Shown: in pieces, positions 5,174-9,346 of the stretch
How positions within the stretch are numbered: the stretch's first letter is position 1
How the letters are laid out: every line of letters starts with the position of its first letter
NCBI GenBank assembly: GCA_934574095.1
Contig: CAKTMW010000056.1
Coordinates: 1-9,346, forward strand
Origin: an uncultured Oscillospiraceae bacterium
GTDB taxonomy: Bacteria > Bacillota > Clostridia > Oscillospirales > Oscillospiraceae
DNA: 9,346 nucleotides
Direction: 5' to 3'
Made by a program: the position numbers and the translations under genes
The notes under the pieces: generated by a model
The model's database searches: none
What the model saw: only the letters and a program-made list of their open reading frames with translations
Told to the model about the DNA's origin: nothing

Positions 5174-6118
5174 TCAGTTGACGCGGACCAGAATCTCCGC
5201 CGTGGAGCTGCCAAGGGTGATGGTAACAGTGGCAGTGCCGGAGCCCACACGCTGCAGGGTGCCGGTCTCGGTGACCTTCACCACATTGGTGTCGGAGCTC
5301 TTCCACTTGGCGGTGCCGGTAACGCCCTCCAGGGTCAGCTCGCAGTCGGGATCGCCCCGGTTGATGGTCATGTCGAACTGGCCGTCGGGGTTCTTATCCA
5401 GATACGTGCCGTACATGGTCTTGATCTTCAGGTTCTTCAGGGAAGAACTGGTATTGGTGTTGCCGTTGTTGGGCTTGTTGGTGGTCGTACCGGTATTGCC
5501 GTTGTTGGTATTGGTGTTCGTATTTGTGTTAGTATTCGTATTTGTATTGGTGTCCGCCTTCTTCTGCACGGTGACGGCGCAGGCCACGCTCTCCTCGCCG
5601 CAGGTAACGGTGACAACGGCGCTGCCCTCGGTCAGGGCGGAGACCGTACCGTCGTCAGACACCTTCAGCACACCGGAGTCGCTGGTGATCCACTGATAGG
5701 TCTCGTCGCTGCTGCCGCCGGAGGCGGAGAGCTTCTCGCTCTCGCCGGGGGCCATCAGCAGGGACATATGGTCCAGCGTCAGGGCCTTGACCACAGGCTG
5801 GTTATCTGCCGTGTTGCTGTCCGCAGGGTCGTTCTGGGTGACGCCGGGGTCCACGTCCTCCGGCTGCTTGTCGCCGCCGAACCAGCCGCGGACCGTGTCG
5901 CCGGCAAAGGCCCACACCAGGACGCCGGCCAGCAGCAGCACCACCAGCACCAGCACCGGGCCCACAACGCTGGGGGCCTTCTTCTTTTTCTCCAGCTGGC
6001 GGTGGCCCCGCTTTTTTACTTTACCGTTGTAGTATTCTTCATCTTCGGCGCAGAAAGGGCACGTTTTATAGCTGTCGGAGAAGACTTCTCCGCACTTATT
6101 ACACTTAATGAGACTCAT
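5174..6118 (-). CDS. Zinc-ribbon, membrane-anchored BIG2-domain protein
   Basis: A 314-residue protein. Residues 1-23 form a zinc ribbon (Cys6, Cys9, Cys20, Cys23: CNKC and CPFC). A basic stretch (34-47) leads to one membrane helix, about 50-73 (VVGPVLVLVVLLLAGVLVWA), orienting the ribbon inside and the rest outside. Residues 109-186 form one Ig-like BIG2 domain (ALTLDHMSLLMAPGE... YQWITSDSGVLKVSDDGTVS). A linker of eight Thr-Asn dipeptides (190-205) and more Asn/Thr/Gly follows, then a second BIG2-like domain, 228-314. The start at 6118 is chosen because GGAGGG lies 9 bases upstream; an in-frame ATG at 6160 lacks an RBS and overlaps the promoter -10. The architecture suggests a surface protein tethered by an uncleaved membrane anchor; partner or ligand unknown. 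Confidence 0.85.
   Translation of the reverse strand: MSLIKCNKCGEVFSDSYKTCPFCAEDEEYYNGKVKKRGHRQLEKKKKAPSVVGPVLVLVVLLLAGVLVWAFAGDTVRGWFGGDKQPEDVDPGVTQNDPADSNTADNQPVVKALTLDHMSLLMAPGESEKLSASGGSSDETYQWITSDSGVLKVSDDGTVSALTEGSAVVTVTCGEESVACAVTVQKKADTNTNTNTNTNTNTNTNNGNTGTTTNKPNNGNTNTSSSLKNLKIKTMYGTYLDKNPDGQFDMTINRGDPDCELTLEGVTGTAKWKSSDTNVVKVTETGTLQRVGSGTATVTITLGSSTAEILVRVN
5504..5551 (-). repeat. Eight-unit hexanucleotide repeat encoding (Thr-Asn)8
   Basis: 48 bases made of eight degenerate 6-base units (ATTNGT-like on the plus strand) inside the BIG2 gene, coding for alternating Thr and Asn. Third positions vary among units. The unit length is a multiple of 3, so gain or loss of units would lengthen or shorten the linker between the two domains without a frameshift. 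Confidence 0.8.
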
Positions 6119-6162
6119 GCTGTTTTTCCCTCCAAAGGACATACTCTTAATAATACCCAACT

Positions 6163-6192
6163 ATCATACCCCAAAAGCAACAGTCCCGTCAA
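6163..6192 (-). promoter_or_regulatory. Sigma-A-type promoter for the BIG2 gene
   Basis: On the minus strand TTGACG (6192-6187) and TATGAT (6168-6163) are 18 bases apart, with a start near 6156 and a leader of about 38 bases. Divergent from the uridine kinase promoter, about 40 bases away. Confidence 0.6.
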
Positions 6193-6232
6193 CTGAAAAT
6201 GCTGGAAATTCATCATTTTTTTACATCTTTTC

Positions 6233-6261
6233 TTGCTTTTCGGGGGATGAGTTTCTATAAT
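6233..6261 (+). promoter_or_regulatory. Sigma-A-type promoter for uridine kinase operon
   Basis: TTGCTT (6233-6238) and a consensus TATAAT (6256-6261) are exactly 17 bases apart. The leader is about 25 bases long, with AAGGGAGG at 6277-6284, 8 bases before the ATG; there is no room for an attenuator. Confidence 0.8.
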
Positions 6262-6292
6262 AGAGGGGAATAATGCAAGGGAGGCGTTCCCC

Positions 6293-6907
6293 ATGAGTAC
6301 GATTTTCATCGGCATTGCCGGCGGCACCGGTTCCGGCAAGACCACACTGACCGAGCACCTGGCCGAGCGGTTCGGCAGCGACATCAGCGTGGTGCATCAC
6401 GACAACTACTACAAGCGGCAGAACTGCTCCTTCGAGGAGCGGTGCCGACAGAACTACGACCACCCCGACGCTTTTGACACCGATCTGATGATCGAACATC
6501 TGAAGGCCCTGAAGCGGGGCGAGACCATCCACTGCCCGGTGTACGATTACGCCATCCATAACCGTACCGACGAGACGGTGGAGATCAAGCCCACCAAGGT
6601 GGTGATCGTGGAGGGCATCCTGATCTTCCAGAACAAGGCCCTGCGGGACCTGCTGGACATCAAGATTTTTGTGGAGACCGACGCCGACGTGCGCATCCTG
6701 CGCCGCGCCCTGCGGGACGTGGAGGAGCGGGGCCGCTCGCTGGAGTCGGTGGTGACCCAGTACCTGACCACGGTAAAGCCCATGCATGAGCAGTTCGTGG
6801 AGCCCACCCGGAAATACGCCGACATCATCGTGCTGGAGGGCGGGCACAACCTGGTGGCGCTGGATATGATCATGCAGCGCATCGCCAATCACATTGCGGA
6901 GAATTAA
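6293..6907 (+). CDS. udk: Uridine kinase
   Basis: A 204-residue cytoplasmic P-loop kinase phosphorylating uridine (and usually cytidine) with ATP or GTP in pyrimidine salvage. Visible features: Walker A GGTGSGKTT (10-18), HHDNYYK (35-41) with the catalytic Asp37, substrate-binding CPVYDYAIHNRT (81-92), the VVIVEGIL strand (103-110), the Arg-rich lid RDVEERGRS (141-149), and VKPMHEQFVEPTRKYADIIV (161-180), which is highly characteristic of Udk. Length matches the family (about 200-215). Phosphoribulokinases share the fold, but these motifs favour uridine kinase. It has its own consensus promoter and is followed 5 bases later by a YdcF-family gene. Confidence 0.93.
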   Translation: MSTIFIGIAGGTGSGKTTLTEHLAERFGSDISVVHHDNYYKRQNCSFEERCRQNYDHPDAFDTDLMIEHLKALKRGETIHCPVYDYAIHNRTDETVEIKPTKVVIVEGILIFQNKALRDLLDIKIFVETDADVRILRRALRDVEERGRSLESVVTQYLTTVKPMHEQFVEPTRKYADIIVLEGGHNLVALDMIMQRIANHIAEN

Positions 6908-6912
6908 AAGCT

Positions 6913-7656
6913 ATGCTGTTACCCATCTTGGGCGTCCTCTCCCTGGCGGGGGTGGTCTATTTCCTGATGCCGCTGACCATCGGCGTGTGCCACATCGGTA
7001 TGTTCTGGCCGGCGGCGCTGCTGCTGTTGGCGGCGATACGGTGCTTCTTCCCCGGCTTTTGCCGTCGGTTGCCCAAGTGGCTGAAGGGGCTTGTCATGGC
7101 CGGCGTGAGTCTGGTGCTGGCGGTGGCGGCAGTGGTCTTTACGGTGATGGGCGTCGCCGCGGCGGACCGGCCCTCTGGGGACGACGCGCCGGACACGGTG
7201 GTGCTGCTGGGGTGCCAGGTGTACAACGGACAGCCCAGTATGATGCTGCGGGGCCGTATCCAGGCCGCCTATGACTATCTGACGGCCCACCCACAGGCGG
7301 TGTGCATCACCACCGGCGGACTGGACCGCAGCAGCGAGACCGTCACCGAGGGCGGCTGCGCCCGGCGGGAGCTGATCGCCATGGGCATTGCCCCGGAGCG
7401 GGTGTATGCCGAGGAAAAGTCCTTTGACACCCGCGAGAACCTGCTGTTTGCGGCGGAGATCATCGAAGATCAAAAACTAAATAAGCATATTGTTATCGCC
7501 AGCGACAATTTTCACCAGTACCGGGGCCAACTGTTCGCCCGCGAAGCGGGCTTGCAGGCCCAGTCCGCCGGATGCGTCAGCCCCTGGTTCCTGGGGGCTG
7601 GCTACGCCTGCCGGGAGGTGGTGGGCATTCTGGCCACCTGGGCGGGACTGGCGTAG
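6913..7656 (+). CDS. YdcF/SanA-family (DUF218) membrane protein
   Basis: A 247-residue protein with three likely membrane segments (about 3-22, 30-47 and 58-83) followed by a DUF218 domain (about 94-240). DUF218 motifs: TVVLLGCQVYNGQPSMMLRG (95-114), CITTGGLDRSSETVTEGGCA (131-150), EEKSFDTRENLLFA (167-180) and HIVIASDNFHQYRG (192-205). The family (SanA, ElyC, YdcF) is linked to envelope or vancomycin-sensitivity traits in other bacteria, but its reaction is not established. The ATG lies 5 bases after the udk stop; its only RBS (GGAGA, 6898-6902) is inside the end of udk, so translation is probably coupled. A terminator follows. Confidence 0.85.
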   Translation: MLLPILGVLSLAGVVYFLMPLTIGVCHIGMFWPAALLLLAAIRCFFPGFCRRLPKWLKGLVMAGVSLVLAVAAVVFTVMGVAAADRPSGDDAPDTVVLLGCQVYNGQPSMMLRGRIQAAYDYLTAHPQAVCITTGGLDRSSETVTEGGCARRELIAMGIAPERVYAEEKSFDTRENLLFAAEIIEDQKLNKHIVIASDNFHQYRGQLFAREAGLQAQSAGCVSPWFLGAGYACREVVGILATWAGLA

Positions 7657-7681
7657 GATAGTAAATGGTTGTTTTGTAAAA

Positions 7682-7710
7682 GAAAACCCGTGCCGAAGGC
7701 ACGGGTTTTC
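7682..7710. terminator. Bidirectional terminator between convergent operons
   Basis: Perfect 13-bp stem (7682-7694 with 7698-7710). On the minus strand the loop closes as C-UUCG-G and is followed by TTTTACAAAAC, an excellent terminator for the mtnA-aldolase unit. On the plus strand the 3' arm ends in TTTTC and closes udk-ydcF. Confidence 0.9.
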
Positions 7711-7720
7711 CGCTATTTTG

Positions 7721-7748
7721 CAGGGGCGGACGACTCTGCCCGTCCTTA
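7721..7748. repeat. Intergenic GC repeat, copy 2 of the interspersed element
   Basis: CAGGGGCGGACGACTCTG followed by CCCGTCC and TTACG. It shares the GACGACTCTG core and the preceding AGGGG with the element at 2301-2333, in the same orientation. Here the 3' arm is rearranged relative to a perfect complement (GCCCGTCC instead of GTCCGCCC), so pairing is degenerate. It lies between the terminator and the end of the aldolase gene. Confidence 0.45.
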
Positions 7749-7769
7749 CGAAGCATCCTTTGCCGCTTA

Positions 7770-8375
7770 TTACAACTTCGCCAGCACAACAGGCTCTCCT
7801 ACCTGAAGGGCATAATGATAAATGCGGGCGCTGTCCTCGATGTACTGGGCGCGGATGCGGGCCTGGTTCAGATCCTGGCCCACCGCCAGCGCGCCGTGGT
7901 TGTTCAGCAGGCAGCCGCCCCGGCCATCCTTCAGGCACGGCACGGCGTTCTCCCCTACGGCGAAGGTGCCGGGGGTGGCGTATTCGGCGCACTCCACATC
8001 GCCGCCCAGGAAGATACGGGTCTCGATCAGCACCGAGGGAATGGGCTTATGCACCACGGCAAAGGCGGTGGCGTAGGGGGAATGGGTGTGGAAGATGGCC
8101 TTGTGCTCCGGATAGGCCCGGTAGATGGCGGCATGCATCCGCCACTCGCTGGAGGGCTGCAATTCCCCCTCGATAATATTGCCGTCCAGATCGCAGCGGA
8201 CGATGTCCACCGGACGCATCACCGTATAGCGGACGGAGGTGGGGGTGATGAGCATGGTGCCGTCCCCCAGCGCCACGCTGAGATTGCCGCTGGTTCCGGT
8301 GAACATCCCCTCATGCAGGGATTCCAGGCAGACGTCCACCATCTCCTGCCGCAATTCCTTGTGAGAATACTCCAT
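7770..8375 (-). CDS. Class II aldolase (FucA/Ald2-like), likely DHAP-shunt aldolase
   Basis: A 201-residue zinc-dependent class II aldolase of the fuculose-phosphate aldolase/adducin family. Features: phosphate-binding FTGTSGNLS (25-33), PSSEWRMH (74-81) with the catalytic Glu77, zinc ligands His96 and His98 (FHTHSPYATAFA) and His160 (LNNHGALAVG). These match the Glu/His/His/His set of E. coli FucA. By sequence alone it could cleave L-fuculose-1-phosphate, but it lies 41 bases downstream of an MtnA-family isomerase. In the DHAP shunt known from Rhodospirillum rubrum, some E. coli and Bacillus thuringiensis, such a pair converts 5-deoxyribose-1-P or methylthioribose-1-P to the ribulose form and then splits it to DHAP plus acetaldehyde or methylthioacetaldehyde. 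The RBS is AGAGGG, 7 bases before the ATG. Confidence 0.85.
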   Translation of the reverse strand: MEYSHKELRQEMVDVCLESLHEGMFTGTSGNLSVALGDGTMLITPTSVRYTVMRPVDIVRCDLDGNIIEGELQPSSEWRMHAAIYRAYPEHKAIFHTHSPYATAFAVVHKPIPSVLIETRIFLGGDVECAEYATPGTFAVGENAVPCLKDGRGGCLLNNHGALAVGQDLNQARIRAQYIEDSARIYHYALQVGEPVVLAKL

Positions 8376-8416
8376 TTTATACCCTCTTTTCGTAATAGAA
8401 CAATTATTTACTTTCC

Positions 8417-9346
8417 TTAAACTACCATTTCATAGGGGCCGAGTTCACTGACCTCCAGATATTTTTTCAGCTCATAGGGGGAATAGATGCCAAGATCCGT
8501 CACCACACCGGTGATGAGCTGTGGCGGCGTGATATCGAAGGCGGGATAGTAGCCCTTCACCCCGTCGGCGGCGGTCTTGACCCCCATGGCCTCCAGGGTG
8601 TCCTGGGGGTTCCGCATCTCAATGTGCACGGTATCCACGGTGGGGTGTCCCTTGTCGGGAATGCCGCTGATGTACACCGGTACGCCCAGGTAGTTGGCGG
8701 CGATGGAGATCTGGAAGGTGCCCACCTTGTTGGCGATATAGCCGTCGCAGCAGATGGCGTCGGCGGCGCAGGTGAACACATCCACATGCTCGTGCTGCAT
8801 CACATAGGCGGGCATATTGTCGGTGATGACCGTCACGTCAAAGCCCATGTCGTGACACACGGTGGCCGTTAGGCGCGCGCCCTGAAAATAGGGCCGCGTC
8901 TCCGGGCAGAACAGGCGGATGTTTTTGCCCCGCTCCCGGCACTCCTTCAGCATCATCGCCAGGATGGTCTCGGCAAAACACTGGGTCATGACGGTGCCGT
9001 TGTCGGGGAACTTGTCCACCAGATGCTTGGCCATCTGGCCCACCCGGTTATAGCGGCGGTTGTTGGTGGCCACCGTGTAGTCCCGGATGGCCAGCGCCAC
9101 GTCGGGCACGCCCTGGGCGATGGCGGCCTTTGCCGCCTCCAGACAGCCGCCGCAGATCAGCCGCATCCGTCCCACGGTGGTGGGCCGGGCGTGGGAAATA
9201 GTCTCCATAGCCTGCTCCAGATAGGCCACCTGCTGCTCCGCCGTCTTGTCCCGGCACTCCCAGGCCGCCAGCGCCATACCCATGGCGGCGGCGGTAAAGG
9301 GTCCGGTGGACTGGGTCACCATGTCCGTCAGCGCCTGGGCCACCTC
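8417..9346 (-). CDS. mtnA: MtnA-family aldose-1-phosphate isomerase (5' end outside window)
   Basis: 309 codons plus stop are present and the frame stays open at the right edge; compared with the usual 340-350 residues, about 35-45 N-terminal residues are missing. The enzyme isomerises 5-methylthioribose-1-P (or 5-deoxyribose-1-P) to the ketose form. MtnA landmarks: HARPTTVGRM, the catalytic Cys in GTVMTQCFAE (complement of about 8980), ETRPYFQGARLTA, VTVITDNMPAYVM, the catalytic Asp in TCAADAICCDGYIANKVGT, and AFDITPPQLITGVVTDLGI near the C-terminus. Cys and Asp correspond to Cys160 and Asp240 of Bacillus MtnA. The Asp region is AADAI, not the usual GADRI, a difference that may mark a deoxyribose-specific (DrdI-like) subtype. 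It is upstream of and probably co-transcribed with the class II aldolase; further salvage genes (kinase, nucleosidase) may lie beyond the edge. Confidence 0.82.
   Translation of the reverse strand, partial: EVAQALTDMVTQSTGPFTAAAMGMALAAWECRDKTAEQQVAYLEQAMETISHARPTTVGRMRLICGGCLEAAKAAIAQGVPDVALAIRDYTVATNNRRYNRVGQMAKHLVDKFPDNGTVMTQCFAETILAMMLKECRERGKNIRLFCPETRPYFQGARLTATVCHDMGFDVTVITDNMPAYVMQHEHVDVFTCAADAICCDGYIANKVGTFQISIAANYLGVPVYISGIPDKGHPTVDTVHIEMRNPQDTLEAMGVKTAADGVKGYYPAFDITPPQLITGVVTDLGIYSPYELKKYLEVSELGPYEMVV

Noticed and set aside
5504..5551. Tandem repeat as a CRISPR or regulatory array
   Set aside because: Units are 6 bases, contiguous, and in frame inside a coding region; they encode a Thr-Asn linker.
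6119..6160. Upstream in-frame start for the BIG2 protein
   Set aside because: No RBS, it would overlap the promoter -10 region, and it would add 14 unrelated residues before the zinc ribbon; the 6118 start has GGAGGG.
5171..6196. 341-residue plus-strand ORF
   Set aside because: Mirror of the BIG2 gene; the stretch rich in Val, Phe and Leu is only the complement of the Thr-Asn repeat.

Overview
The window looks like a chromosomal segment from a GC-rich, anaerobic Clostridia-type Firmicute; Oscillospiraceae relatives such as Flavonifractor, Lawsonibacter or Oscillibacter are the best guess. The basis is strong AGGAGG-type ribosome binding sites throughout, TTGACA/TATAAT promoters, short dense operons ending in intrinsic terminators, a membrane-anchored BIG2 protein, a DUF11 protein, and an MtnA plus class II aldolase pair of the kind used for oxygen-independent salvage. 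This assignment rests on gene style and not on a phylogenetic marker.

Layout, left to right. (1) 1-1150, minus strand: a clear promoter, a 48-residue aromatic-rich small ORF with its own strong RBS, a terminator-like hairpin, then the start of a multipass membrane transporter that runs off the left edge. (2) 1303-3240, plus strand: a promoter, a true-type nitrilase, and a SpoU/TrmH-family RNA methyltransferase closed by a 19-bp terminator. A palindromic intergenic repeat sits between the two genes. (3) 3264-4105, plus strand: three very small genes (a CxxC/CxxC zinc-ribbon protein, a short helical protein and an XRE-type regulator), with terminators after the second and third. (4) 4112-6118, minus strand: a two-repeat DUF11 protein without a signal peptide behind a palindrome-rich leader, and upstream of it a zinc-ribbon/TM/BIG2 protein with a Thr-Asn repeat linker. 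(5) 6233-7710, plus strand: uridine kinase and a membrane YdcF/DUF218 protein in a tight operon. (6) 7770-9346, minus strand: MtnA-family isomerase (5' end outside the window) followed by a class II aldolase, together the core of a 5-deoxyribose/methylthioribose disposal route (DHAP shunt).

The most interesting item is the minus-strand unit at 815-1150. Its promoter, aromatic-codon-rich small ORF, terminator hairpin with T-tract and transporter gene have the order of a leader-peptide transcription attenuator, and the unit is divergent from a nitrilase, an enzyme that in many bacteria makes aromatic acids from nitriles. A second candidate for undescribed regulation is the 167-base leader of the DUF11 gene, which holds two strong nested stems that pair fully only in the transcribed-strand RNA. 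Both are inferences from sequence and need folding, conservation or expression data.
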